A DNA stretch of 37,564 nt from Clostridia bacterium (GCA_017397655.1 JAFQIG010000033.1:1-37564), one strand, 5' to 3'. Numbered from the stretch's first letter, positions 25,508 through 33,654 are shown. Made by a program: numbers and translations. The notes: generated by a model from the letters alone, not told the origin.

Positions 25508-27316
25508 TTATTCAATTATCGGTATTTCAGTCATGCGAAGCTTTGCGCAGCCGTATGGATAGAGAAGAATTTCTTCCTTTTCGCTTATGGGAGCTGTTGA
25601 TTCGGGTACTTTTGCACACACACAGTCATATCCGTCCTCAAATCCCCAGTTGATTTTTTTGACATCCGCCTTGATTGTAACGGGCGGATTCTTTGATGAA
25701 AAGGGAATGTCGTCAACGCTGTTTTGGTTAACTTCAAGCTTGTCAGAACAATAGGCGAAATCCCAATCGGATACGGGAATCAACTCATAATCACAGTAGG
25801 GGAACTTTCTTTCCACGCCGTCCTTTTCGTATTCGTGCATTTTTGTTTCGTATTCAATCGGAACAGAGAAGACGAGCGAGCCGTACTTGACACAATGAAG
25901 AGAGTGAGGACGGCTTTCAAAGAAAGCTTCGGTGTCAAAGGTCAAAGAAATATCGGTATTTTCGGTTATGTCAAAGGTGAGGTCACCGCAGGATACGGAC
26001 TTGCCGTTGACCGAGATATTCTTTGCAAAAGAGGGAATACGGATTTTGAATGTGAACGGTCTGTCAGTTGTTACGGAATATTCAAAGCTGTTTTTAAACG
26101 GATAATCGGTTTTAAGTGTTATGCTTATGCCGGCGGAATCAAGCTTTGACGGTATCGGAAGAACGTTGATGATTGTATTGTCAGAGTGCATAAATGCAGA
26201 GAGAGCGAGCTTCGGCCATGCCTGATTGAAGTTTGCCGTACAGCAACCGAAATTCGGTTCCAGACCGAAAAGATGCGCTTCGCTTCCGTTTGTTCTGAAC
26301 AGCGACTTTCCGGGGAATCGTTGACAGGCAATCTGGTTGCTCATCTGAACATACTGATGAGTCCACATATCATCGCTGATTGTTGCGGGAAGTGCGTTAA
26401 AGGCGACAAGCTCAAGTCGTTCTGCCCACTTGTTGTCTCCCGTACAGGCAAAAAGATGTTCATATGAATACATCTGTTCAGCGACTGCACAAAGCTCTGT
26501 TCCCTGAATGGGACTGAGTCCCGACAGACATTCGTCTCCCGTAAAAAGTCCGACAGGCGTGCCGTTGTATTCTTTTAAAATACCGTAAAGCCTTTCTGCG
26601 TTATCGGTGTAACTTTCATTCAGAATATCACACGACACGGCTTCGCTTTTAAGCATCATGCAAAGGTTTACTATGTGAGTATCAAATCTCCAGCGGTTAA
26701 GCGGCCTTTTCCAAAGAGGGATCGCTTCGTTATAGTCCATACCCTGACTTTTAAGTATCCTTGCAAGCTCTGGGAGCCACTCTTCACGGCATCTCTCATA
26801 CATAAAATTGATGGCAATAAAACATTCATACCAGCGGGCATTGCCCCAGTCAAAAAGCTTTATTTCGCCGCTTTTCAAGAGATTGTAATAGTTCTTCAGA
26901 ACCTTGTATATGACATCGGGAATACGCTCATCACGTGAGCTCTGATAATAAACGGTCAACGTTTTTGTTATCAGCTGAACAGCCCATGTGTCGTAGCTTT
27001 TGCGTGCTTCGTCTGTACACGGACAAATCCATCCGTCATCCTTCTGAAAAGAAATGATGGCGTCAATATACTTTTTTGCACGGCTTATCATATCCTCGTT
27101 TTCAAGAAGATACGCAAGAGGAATAAATCCGTCAAGCCAGTAGGGGACTCGCTCCCAGCCGTCTTTGTTTCCGCCTATCCAGGCACTGTCCTTTATGTCA
27201 GGCCACATCTTGTCAAGGTTTCCGCTTAGCGACTCTGCTTGTATCTCAAGCTGACGGCGAAGCCAGCCGATCGGCTTTATTTCGTTCGATGTGTAAAATT
27301 TCCACTTGTTCATCAT
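25508..27316 (-). CDS. GH127-type (DUF1680) glycosidase, probable beta-L-arabinofuranosidase
   Basis: 602 aa, intracellular (no signal peptide). Family features run in order: IGWLRRQLEIQAESLSGNLD, WIGGNKDGWERVPYWLDG, DDGWICP, then TELCAVAEQMYSYE (E274, C276) and FGCCTANFNQAWPKL (C358, C359). In characterised GH127 the Glu-x-Cys and Cys-Cys pairs hold a zinc ion and provide the cysteine nucleophile; all four are present. A C-terminal beta-sandwich follows (FKIRIPSFAKNISVNGK). The family removes beta-L-arabinofuranose from plant glycans, but related GH146 and other DUF1680 members differ in substrate. AAAGGAGGG precedes the first of two ATGs. No transporter or regulator is adjacent. Confidence 0.82.
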   Translation of the reverse strand: MMNKWKFYTSNEIKPIGWLRRQLEIQAESLSGNLDKMWPDIKDSAWIGGNKDGWERVPYWLDGFIPLAYLLENEDMISRAKKYIDAIISFQKDDGWICPCTDEARKSYDTWAVQLITKTLTVYYQSSRDERIPDVIYKVLKNYYNLLKSGEIKLFDWGNARWYECFIAINFMYERCREEWLPELARILKSQGMDYNEAIPLWKRPLNRWRFDTHIVNLCMMLKSEAVSCDILNESYTDNAERLYGILKEYNGTPVGLFTGDECLSGLSPIQGTELCAVAEQMYSYEHLFACTGDNKWAERLELVAFNALPATISDDMWTHQYVQMSNQIACQRFPGKSLFRTNGSEAHLFGLEPNFGCCTANFNQAWPKLALSAFMHSDNTIINVLPIPSKLDSAGISITLKTDYPFKNSFEYSVTTDRPFTFKIRIPSFAKNISVNGKSVSCGDLTFDITENTDISLTFDTEAFFESRPHSLHCVKYGSLVFSVPIEYETKMHEYEKDGVERKFPYCDYELIPVSDWDFAYCSDKLEVNQNSVDDIPFSSKNPPVTIKADVKKINWGFEDGYDCVCAKVPESTAPISEKEEILLYPYGCAKLRMTEIPIIE

Positions 27317-27340
27317 TTATGCCCTCCTTTGTGCAGATAA

Positions 27341-27369
27341 ATTCTATCATAAAGAAGAAACAAAAACAA
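27341..27369 (-). promoter_or_regulatory. Promoter for the GH127-type gene
   Basis: On the minus strand, TTGTTT (27369-27364), 17-base spacer, TAGAAT (27346-27341), 24 bases before the start codon. Confidence 0.6.
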
Positions 27370-27385
27370 CACAATTTGTAAAGTC

Positions 27386-27541
27386 TTACTTTTTGGTGAT
27401 TTTTCCACCGTGCTTTATAATTTTTTCTAACAGATCTCTTATTTGTTCTTCGGTATAAACCGGTTTTGCAGGACTGAAAAATTCACAGGTTGATATGATA
27501 TAATATCCTGCAATAATTAAGAGAACGATTAATAACGGTAT
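27386..27541 (-). CDS. Small single-pass membrane peptide (family copy B), ATA start
   Basis: 51 codons beginning ATA-CCG-TTA-TTA, placed 8 bases after a perfect AGGAGG. A hydrophobic segment (IPLLIVLLIIAGYYI) is followed by a middle part (EFFSPAKPVYTEEQ) and a basic tail with LLEKIIKHGGKITKK. The tail matches copy C (NIEKIIKKNGGKIK) and copy D (NIEKLINKYVGRINK), and the head matches MPLLVIL of copy C. In copy C an ATG stands where ATA stands here. Either ATA is used as a rare start, or this copy is silenced by one base. It starts 18 bases after the stop of the zinc-finger-like gene, so the pair is one unit. No known family is recognised. Confidence 0.5.
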   Translation of the reverse strand: MPLLIVLLIIAGYYIISTCEFFSPAKPVYTEEQIRDLLEKIIKHGGKITKK

Positions 27542-27559
27542 AAATACAACCTCCTGAAT

Positions 27560-28123
27560 TTATCTGTTTATATTAAGACTGTCAATCAGACAAAGTACAT
27601 TATTGATAGAATTGCGCTTTTTAGCGGCGGCACGTTTTTTCTGTATTTTTTTATACTTTTTTGTTCCGATGGCAGGAGGTTTTTTGTTTATACCGTCATG
27701 ACTGCATATGTAATGTATATAATCAACCATTTCGTTTTCGATAATCTTCTGATTATGATATCCGGGGATTTTACTGTAACAGTCGCTGTTCCTGTTTTGT
27801 GTATTTTTGTGAAAAAGCTCTATTGACTGACCTATTTTTTCCTGAATGATTTTCCATTGACCTTTGCCCGTTGATATTTCAACAGAGTCTTTGCTGTATG
27901 AATAATTATAATTGTATCTGGTGCAGTATTTATTGATTCTTTCTTTCTCCTCAGCAAAGCGCCCGATAAGAGTAAAGCAATGGTGGCAGGGTCTGTATCC
28001 TTTGTTTATGGCACAACTGAGACTGTAGAAATATCCGACATTACTGTCATCTGAAGACTTAATATAACGGCAGTCACTCAGATGTAGTACTTTTTTACTG
28101 CTGCTGATATTATAAAAATACAT
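27560..28123 (-). CDS. Hypothetical protein with Ada-like zinc motif
   Basis: 187 aa. The N-terminus has VLHLSDCRYIK, a 20-residue gap, then GYRPCHHCF: an H-x3-C...C-x2-C set like the small zinc domain found in Ada and attached to various nucleases (compare GYRPC..C). The centre is polar with no recognised domain. The C-terminal 50 residues are very basic (KKYKKIQKKRAAAKKRNS) before a short hydrophobic helix (INNVLCLIDSLNI), suggesting nucleic acid binding. I chose the ATG at 28123, two bases after the stop of peptide D; a GTG at 28132 would overlap that stop. The gene is AT-rich compared with the core genes and looks acquired. Confidence 0.6.
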   Translation of the reverse strand: MYFYNISSSKKVLHLSDCRYIKSSDDSNVGYFYSLSCAINKGYRPCHHCFTLIGRFAEEKERINKYCTRYNYNYSYSKDSVEISTGKGQWKIIQEKIGQSIELFHKNTQNRNSDCYSKIPGYHNQKIIENEMVDYIHYICSHDGINKKPPAIGTKKYKKIQKKRAAAKKRNSINNVLCLIDSLNINR

Positions 28124-28125
28124 AT

Positions 28126-28236
28126 TTAACACCGTTTTCTTTGTTTTACCTTATTTATTCTTCCGACATACTTATTTATGAGTTTTTCTATGTTTACAGC
28201 TTCATTATATTGCCAAATATGTACGATAATCGGGAC
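28126..28236 (-). pseudogene. Family copy D of the small membrane peptide, no start codon seen
   Basis: The 36 codons from GTC at 28236 read VPIIVHIW, then a polar stretch, then NIEKLINKYVGRINK and a basic end (KVKQRKRC). They align with copy C over the hydrophobic head and over NIEKxIxKxxGxI. No NTG start and no AGGAGG precedes it, and an in-frame TAG lies about 30 bases further upstream, so I read it as decayed. Its TAA is followed after two bases by the ATG of the zinc-finger-like gene. Confidence 0.45.
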
Positions 28237-28292
28237 AATAAAAATATCGGCAGAAACAGAGTGCTAAATAAAAACTTTATTTTATTAATAAT

Positions 28293-28472
28293 TTATTTGA
28301 TTTTACCGCCGTTCTTCTTGATGATTTTTTCAATGTTTTTAGTCTGCTTCTCTAATGTTTGTTTTGTCATAAGATTAAAATCTGAAGGAGGAGGATTCGA
28401 TGGTCTCAAAAAATCAAAAGTAGTTTTAAGATAAAAAACTGCGATAGCTCCGAGAATTACTAACAATGGCAT
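28293..28472 (-). CDS. Small single-pass membrane peptide (family copy C)
   Basis: 59 aa with ATG at 28472 and AAAGGAGG 8 bases upstream. A hydrophobic segment (residues 2-19, MPLLVILGAIAVFYLKTTF) is followed by a short Pro/Ser linker (RPSNPPPSDF) and a charged helix-like tail ending NIEKIIKKNGGKIK. This is the best preserved member of the family seen here. It is in frame with, and downstream of, an integrase-like fragment starting at 28670 (no stop between them), so a 125-aa fused reading is also possible. The strong internal ribosome site argues for independent translation. Function unknown; its size and layout would suit a membrane-active peptide or a small membrane adaptor. Confidence 0.6.
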   Translation of the reverse strand: MPLLVILGAIAVFYLKTTFDFLRPSNPPPSDFNLMTKQTLEKQTKNIEKIIKKNGGKIK

Positions 28473-28670
28473 AGATATAAACCTCCTTTGTTTACTACTA
28501 AATTTATTGAGAAGGTTTACTTCATTGACTTGTTTTTTAACAGCTGATACAAGTAAATTTATATAATTTTGCGTTATAGCAAGCGAACTGTGTCTGCAGT
28601 AATCAAGATACTTATTGCATCCATCTTCAAAGGTAATGGAAGCGGATTTGTTCATTTGTAATTTTTTCAT
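28473..28670 (-). pseudogene. Integrase-like N-terminal fragment, in frame with peptide C
   Basis: 66 codons from the ATG at 28670 (GGAGGGG upstream). The stretch TFEDGCNKYLDYCRHSSL, continuing to TQNYINLL, resembles the N-terminal DNA-binding (SAM-like) domain of tyrosine recombinases. It aligns with the fragment at 33562-33786: F-E-x-G-C-x-K-x-L-x-x-C-R is shared. No catalytic domain (R...HxxR...Y) follows; instead it runs into peptide C. I read it as a recombinase remnant, or a small protein derived from one. Confidence 0.45.
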
Positions 28671-28701
28671 TGTAAAACCCCTCCAAAAATTAAGTAAAAA
28701 A

Positions 28702-28745
28702 ATTAGACACGTCACAACGGATAATCCGAAAATGATGTGTCTAAT
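28702..28745. repeat. Conserved hairpin, copy 1 (TTAGACAC arms)
   Basis: ATTAGACACGTCA (28702-28714) pairs, with one G-T, with TGATGTGTCTAAT (28733-28745), and an inner CGGA/TCCG stem is present. Eight T's follow on the minus strand, so it can act as a terminator there. The arms nearly match those of the hairpin at 33827-33869, 5.1 kb away. Each hairpin stands directly before an integrase-like fragment on the minus strand. Confidence 0.75.
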
Positions 28746-28809
28746 ATTTGTTTTTGTTTTATTTTGTCTTTAAAAGATGATGAGGTTCAAAAAGCGTTGA
28801 AATATATAA

Positions 28810-28836
28810 TTATTTCATAGCCTCTTCGACTGCAAC
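28810..28836. repeat. 27-bp direct repeat, outer copy (attachment-site-like)
   Basis: These 27 bases are identical to 33923-33949. The second copy is the last eight codons plus stop of the GGGtGRT gene (encoding VAVEEAMK). Here the segment belongs to no gene and reads as a displaced 3' end. This is the arrangement left when an element integrates into the 3' end of a gene and supplies a replacement end. The stretch 28716-29031 holds this repeat, the HTH remnant and a terminator, but no intact gene. Confidence 0.85.
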
Positions 28837-28971
28837 GGATGCGATACCCCGATATTTTACAGACATTATCCGTCTTTTAAATCAGGCAACCCGAATTTTT
28901 CAGAGTTCGCAAGGGTCTGCGGACTGAGCCGAAACACGGTTTATAAATATATTAAACTGGTTGATTCGTAA
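28837..28971 (+). pseudogene. Helix-turn-helix remnant of a recombinase or transposase
   Basis: The frame ending in TAA at 28969-28971 reads NPNFSEFARVCGLSRNTVYK, then YIKLVDS, a clear helix-turn-helix of the kind found at the C-terminus of resolvase-type recombinases and some transposases. Upstream the frame stays open to the 27-bp repeat but has no start codon or ribosome site. It appears to be the tail of a gene cut off at the repeat. Confidence 0.45.
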
Positions 28972-28973
28972 AA

Positions 28974-29015
28974 AACACACCAAAAGCCTAACAGCATCAA
29001 GGCTTTTGGTGTGTT
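28974..29015. terminator. Terminator after res
   Basis: A perfect 16-bp stem, AACACACCAAAAGCCT (28974-28989) with 29000-29015, is followed on the minus strand by a run of T's. It lies 17 bases after the res stop codon. Confidence 0.85.
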
Positions 29016-29031
29016 TTGTAATTTTACAGTA

Positions 29032-31623
29032 TTATAACGAAGCCATGTCTTCGACAAATTCGCTCATGCGAACTTCGGTGTTGAAGAAATGGAATCCCCA
29101 GATTCTGTACTGATTATCATCAACAAAGATTTTTGTGGCAATCGCCTTGTCTTCAATTTCGAGCAGGAAGTCTTCTTTCCACTTATCGTTTTCAACAAGG
29201 TGTGTGCCTTTTGGTTCAATAAACACTTGTAATTGCTCATATCCTTCGCTGTTGTTTTTATGCAAGAATAACAGATAGTCTGGTTCAAAACGTTCGCCGT
29301 CATCAAACGAATAGATATGTAACTGACGCTCATTTCTCAAAAGAAAAACTTTATCATATTTTTTCTGCAATTCCGGAACAAAAGTTTTGAAATAGGCAAC
29401 AAAGGCTTTTTCTTCGCTCGTTCCAAAATTGTCTTCAAACGCAAACCAATTTTCTTTGGATAAGTCTATTTTCCAAGCTCCTGGAACGGACATATCATTT
29501 TGAGAAACACCAACACCGCCATCGTGTAAAACGGTATAGTTGCATTTTTTATCCTTAAATATATCACGAATGTTTGCAGGTTTAAATTCTGTTGTACCTG
29601 AATAAGTAACTTCAATAGCGGAAACAGACTCGGCAACCTTTTCAAGAACGTTGTTGCAAGCATAGAAAAGGACATTCGGTGTAGGTGTTACATATTTTGA
29701 AGTTATCTCCATCTTAATTGCACCCAGATAATTCGGATTGGTTATAAATTCTCTGGTTGATTTAAGATTTGGAAAATAACTTTTAAGTGTATTGAATTTA
29801 AATACATTGTATTTACAAAGTGCCTTATGAACAATCGAATAATTTATCTTCGCTATTTCTGAAATAGTGGTACGATAAACGTGAGTTTCTGCTTGTCTTT
29901 CGGCCAGTGCATTACCAACACCGAAAATTGTATCTTCACCAGAACTACCAGTTGCAAATTTTATGCTATAAACGTGTTCTCGAACCGAAGGGAGAAGACC
30001 ATCAACGTCTTTTCTGCTTTTTTCAACACGCTCATTTGTGAAAACAAGACCATCAGTATACAGAGAATCTGCCTTAAATGATTCTTTAAGTGTATAAGTG
30101 CGAACAGTCTGGTTCTCAATATCAATGCCAATCTCTCGCAGTGCCGTATGAAGTTCGCTTATGTATCTCGGCTCATTCCAACAGTGATAATATAATTCTT
30201 CACATATACGGAGCGGATTATCAATATCACTGTCGTATTTTCTTTTAAATTTCTCTTGCTCTGCATCAATCTGAAACGGACAATATCGTGCGCCACGACC
30301 TATTAACTGCGCTTCTTTCATCGTCGTTTTGCCTGGCACACCGTTCTTGCCGTCGCGTGTTTCGTAAAGACGAACAATATCGAACAGATTGAGAACATCC
30401 CATCCTTCGTTCAATTTGTCAACCGCAAACACAGCACGATACGGATTTGACTTATCTTCAAGCGAATTAAGAAGTATTTGCTTATTCTCTACCTCTTGGT
30501 TATCGTTCGCCGAAATACAATGATCTGTCGAAAAATCATCTTTCAATTCGCTTGCCAATTCGTCATACGTAATACCATTTGAAACAAAATATCTGTGCGC
30601 TTCCGCAAGTGTTTCACTCGTCGATTGCTCGAACAGCTGTCTGATACGTTCACCAGTAAGCGATTGAACCATCGCTATTATTGTTTCCATGTTCTCGGCA
30701 TTCTCTCGTATCAATTTAGATTGAAAGAAGACAACAGGTTTCACATTCTGCCGATAGTCCTGGAACACTTTGTATCTGTATTGGCTCAGTATCAACGCTT
30801 GCAAAGAACGGTCTTCTACCGCCAAATCCGAGCGCAACGTTTTGATTTCCTTCGAATATCCGTCTGCCCTGAACTTCGAAAGCGGATAATCATAAACAAT
30901 CTTACTTTCATATTCGGCACGAATCATCGGATTGTTTATATCGCAAGTCGCCGTAAATTCGAGCAACACATTTTCACGGTTTATTCCAAAAATGCGGCGA
31001 ACAGTTTCTTCCCAACTGTGATGATTTGCTTCTTCGTCTTTGCTCAACTTTTTTGTATCTGCGTTTAAGTGGTGAGCTTCGTCTGAAATGAGTACGATTT
31101 TACGAGCGACAAAATCATCAAACGAAAGGGCATTTTCTTTTGTAAGCCACATGTCCGTATGCAAACCTTGTGTGGTCGTGAAACAGATATTGATTGCATT
31201 TTCATCGGCATCCTGGAAGTTGTTCACTTCTTTAATCGGCACTCGTTCGCCGTTAAGTCTTATTTCATCGGCAAACAAATATTTAGTCGAAAGACTATTA
31301 AGGAAGTTTTCTTTCGTCTTGTTCACGATGTTTGACAAGTTTACAAAAAACAGAAAGTTTCTATAACCCTTTTGGTAAAGGTACAACATCAGGCCTGCCA
31401 TTATCATTGTTTTGCCAGAACCTGTTGCCATATGAAAAAGTGTCTGTGTCGGTTTGCGGCACAACTTATCGTTTTCAAAATAGGTTATAAAATTTTCAAA
31501 AGCGCATATCTGATACGGCCTTAATTCAAACCGTGTGCTGATATTATCTTGTATGTACGATGGAATCTCAGCAACTGCACCAATTTCCCTTATCGTATCA
31601 AGTTTTTCATAAAGGAACGGCAT
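29032..31623 (-). CDS. res: Type III restriction enzyme, Res subunit
   Basis: 863 aa. Superfamily 2 helicase motifs are in order: the RPYQICAFENF Q-like region, Walker A MATGSGKT (65-72), DEAH box LISDEAHH (181-184), TATC (motif III), DKLNEGWDV (motif V) and EAQLIGRGARY (motif VI). The C-terminal nuclease motif PD...FIEPKG (PD-ExK, about 780-806) is intact. With Mod it makes a complex that translocates or slides along DNA and cuts unmethylated foreign DNA. It starts two bases after the mod stop, with GGGGAG upstream. Length and motifs show no damage. Confidence 0.94.
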   Translation of the reverse strand: MPFLYEKLDTIREIGAVAEIPSYIQDNISTRFELRPYQICAFENFITYFENDKLCRKPTQTLFHMATGSGKTMIMAGLMLYLYQKGYRNFLFFVNLSNIVNKTKENFLNSLSTKYLFADEIRLNGERVPIKEVNNFQDADENAINICFTTTQGLHTDMWLTKENALSFDDFVARKIVLISDEAHHLNADTKKLSKDEEANHHSWEETVRRIFGINRENVLLEFTATCDINNPMIRAEYESKIVYDYPLSKFRADGYSKEIKTLRSDLAVEDRSLQALILSQYRYKVFQDYRQNVKPVVFFQSKLIRENAENMETIIAMVQSLTGERIRQLFEQSTSETLAEAHRYFVSNGITYDELASELKDDFSTDHCISANDNQEVENKQILLNSLEDKSNPYRAVFAVDKLNEGWDVLNLFDIVRLYETRDGKNGVPGKTTMKEAQLIGRGARYCPFQIDAEQEKFKRKYDSDIDNPLRICEELYYHCWNEPRYISELHTALREIGIDIENQTVRTYTLKESFKADSLYTDGLVFTNERVEKSRKDVDGLLPSVREHVYSIKFATGSSGEDTIFGVGNALAERQAETHVYRTTISEIAKINYSIVHKALCKYNVFKFNTLKSYFPNLKSTREFITNPNYLGAIKMEITSKYVTPTPNVLFYACNNVLEKVAESVSAIEVTYSGTTEFKPANIRDIFKDKKCNYTVLHDGGVGVSQNDMSVPGAWKIDLSKENWFAFEDNFGTSEEKAFVAYFKTFVPELQKKYDKVFLLRNERQLHIYSFDDGERFEPDYLLFLHKNNSEGYEQLQVFIEPKGTHLVENDKWKEDFLLEIEDKAIATKIFVDDNQYRIWGFHFFNTEVRMSEFVEDMASL

Positions 31624-31625
31624 AA

Positions 31626-33374
31626 TTACATCTCCCCATAGAAACTGTTAGTAAATGCCTTGTCTTCTTCTGGAACGGCAAAAGTTTCGTCTTCCATATC
31701 ACAATAATTTACATACAACTGGTTCTTATCCAGAAGTTCCATCAAGAATCTCTTTTTATCATCAAGCGATAAATCAAAAAACTCATTGGAAGTCATATCA
31801 ATTTCGCTCGGATTTATTTTACAACTGATAAAACCTGTTTGCAAAATCTCGTTCCATATAGTAACAATATCAGAATCGGTTGTTGCCATTTGAATATCAT
31901 CAATATACTTCTGGTTTAGTTTTGCAAGTTCACAATAAACAAACGAGCCGCCGCCTTGCCAATTAAGAGTTTTCGAAATACCTGCTGTTTCTCCACCTAT
32001 TACTTTTGTCATACGTTCAAGGATGATTGTAATTTGTGAATCTAATTGCTCAACACCTATATATCGTAATCCCATTTTGTGAGCTGTTGCTATTGATGTA
32101 CCTGTTCCCAAATGGAAATCAAGAACAATATCTCCATCATCAGTTGTCATTTCAAAAATACGTTTGATAAGTGCTTCTGGTTTTTGACCACCACTAAATT
32201 CCTTAATAACCTCTACATCAGCTGTGTTACCCTCTTTATATGCACGAGGGTCAGCATATACTTGTTGAATATCCGACCATACTGTTGAAAGAGGAACACC
32301 TTTACTTTCATCAAGATATTGTTTAACCCATATAGCACTACCGTTTTCGTCTTTGCCACGTTGTCTTCTTTGATAAAGTCTTCCGTCTTCATCGGAATAC
32401 TTAAACCAATCTTTTATATATTTTTCAGAATACGGAACATAGACACGGTTTTGTTTTCTGGAAGAATAATTTTTACTGTAATGCAAAATGTAATCGTGAA
32501 TATTAACAGGCTTAGGAGTTGCAGCTCTGCCACCAGACGGAGAGCCGTATGCCCATATAATTTCTTCGACAAAATTTTCTTCTCCAAAAACTTCATCCGC
32601 CAAAACTTTAAGATAGTGTGATTGATTTATATCTATATGAATGAAAATATTGCCATCATTGGTTAATAAACGTCGAGCTAACGACAAACGATTTTTCATA
32701 AAGGTAAGCCAAGTAGAGCGAGTGAACTTATCGTTGTAATTAAAGCTATCTGACCCAGTATTAAACGGGGGGTCAATATAAATACATCTAATTTTCCCTT
32801 CAAAAGTTTTTAACAAGGAAGCTAACACAAGCAGATTGTTTCCTTTGATAATAAAATTATCTGTATCAGTTATACTGTCGACCGCAGCAATGCCATCTGC
32901 CGTATATCTTTTGGCATTTGTCAACACTTTCGGATAAAGAAGTCTATTCACTTCATCAGGAGCAAGCATTTCATTATAGAAGATTTCACTGCGCTTCTGG
33001 TCTTCCCTTGTTTGACCACCTTCAAGGACACAATCTTTATACGGAAAGACCAACTCAACATCATTCGATGTTGAAATATAGTCACCGTTGCCGTTTGTCA
33101 AGCCGATTTTGTTTTTATAGCGAGTATAAGAATCGGGAAGAAACTCACGGTTGTTGATAACCCAACCGAAACCGACTTTATCGAAAACGGAGATACCGTC
33201 AACATCAGTAAAGAAACGTGCTCTGGTTGTTTCGTTTTGATAAAGTAACTTCAAAAGGTTACTATCCATTTTCATAGCAGATTCATAAACAGCATTGCGC
33301 AACAATTCACCGTCTGCCGTAAAGAATCTTTCATCCTGTTTCAACACAGCCAAAACTGTTTCAAAAAAACTCAT
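31626..33374 (-). CDS. mod: Type III DNA methyltransferase, Mod subunit
   Basis: 582 aa, beta-class amino-methyltransferase order: catalytic DPPFNTGSDSFNYNDKF (201 onward) before the AdoMet motif VLDFHLGTGTS (about 418-427). The N-terminal 170 residues are the type III Mod extension; the region between the motifs (about 270-400) would hold the target recognition domain. It should methylate adenine in a short asymmetric site and direct Res. I see no simple-sequence repeat of the kind that makes some mod genes phase-variable. AAGGAG precedes the ATG, and a consensus promoter is upstream. Confidence 0.94.
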   Translation of the reverse strand: MSFFETVLAVLKQDERFFTADGELLRNAVYESAMKMDSNLLKLLYQNETTRARFFTDVDGISVFDKVGFGWVINNREFLPDSYTRYKNKIGLTNGNGDYISTSNDVELVFPYKDCVLEGGQTREDQKRSEIFYNEMLAPDEVNRLLYPKVLTNAKRYTADGIAAVDSITDTDNFIIKGNNLLVLASLLKTFEGKIRCIYIDPPFNTGSDSFNYNDKFTRSTWLTFMKNRLSLARRLLTNDGNIFIHIDINQSHYLKVLADEVFGEENFVEEIIWAYGSPSGGRAATPKPVNIHDYILHYSKNYSSRKQNRVYVPYSEKYIKDWFKYSDEDGRLYQRRQRGKDENGSAIWVKQYLDESKGVPLSTVWSDIQQVYADPRAYKEGNTADVEVIKEFSGGQKPEALIKRIFEMTTDDGDIVLDFHLGTGTSIATAHKMGLRYIGVEQLDSQITIILERMTKVIGGETAGISKTLNWQGGGSFVYCELAKLNQKYIDDIQMATTDSDIVTIWNEILQTGFISCKINPSEIDMTSNEFFDLSLDDKKRFLMELLDKNQLYVNYCDMEDETFAVPEEDKAFTNSFYGEM

Positions 33375-33442
33375 AACGATAAGCTCCTTATAACAAGTTA
33401 GATATAGAAATCAAGAACTTCAAAAAACATTACTCAAATATT

Positions 33443-33471
33443 ATTATATCAATAACAAGACATTTTTTCAA
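33443..33471 (-). promoter_or_regulatory. Promoter for mod-res
   Basis: On the minus strand, TTGAAA (33471-33466), 17-base spacer, TATAAT (33448-33443), about 70 bases before the mod ATG. Confidence 0.8.
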
Positions 33472-33558
33472 CATTATGAAATCAAAAATATTTCTTTCAC
33501 TTTGAATACGGATATAATATACTGATTGAAAGTGCAGTATCAAAAGGAGAATCGCCAT

Positions 33559-33654
33559 ATGTCAGAAGAGAAAAAGAGAAAGACAAGACAACCAGAAAAT
33601 GTAAGCATATCCGGTCAAACGCTTGCTCCAAAAACGGATAATGACAACATATAA
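33559..33654 (+). CDS. Short reading frame, 31 aa, unknown
   Basis: ATG at 33559 with AAAGGAG 8 bases upstream and TATAAT at 33513-33518. It encodes MSEEKKRKTRQPENVSISG and ends in TDNDNI: polar, charged, and like the start of a larger protein. It overlaps the integrase-like fragment on the opposite strand. It may be the 5' end of a gene cut by rearrangement, or a small basic protein; no family recognised. The gene-free stretch 33375-33922 otherwise holds the mod promoter, the integrase-like fragment and hairpin copy 2. Confidence 0.35.
   Translation: MSEEKKRKTRQPENVSISGQTLAPKTDNDNI

Noticed and set aside
25724..26149. 141-codon plus-strand frame inside the GH127-type gene
   Set aside because: Antisense to a complete, motif-rich gene; no start signals.
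28141..28434. 97-codon plus-strand frame opposite peptides C and D
   Set aside because: No ribosome site; lies over minus-strand sequence with better coding evidence and reads as AT-rich filler.
28293..28670. Single 125-aa protein fusing the integrase-like part and peptide C
   Set aside because: Not excluded, but the AAAGGAGG and ATG at the junction, shared with the other peptide copies, favour a separate peptide.
27386..28745. CRISPR array
   Set aside because: No regularly spaced short repeats with unique spacers here or elsewhere in the window; the repeated segments are protein-coding or paired hairpins.
31626..33374. Possible phase-variable mod gene
   Set aside because: No simple-sequence repeat tract was seen in the coding region or its promoter.
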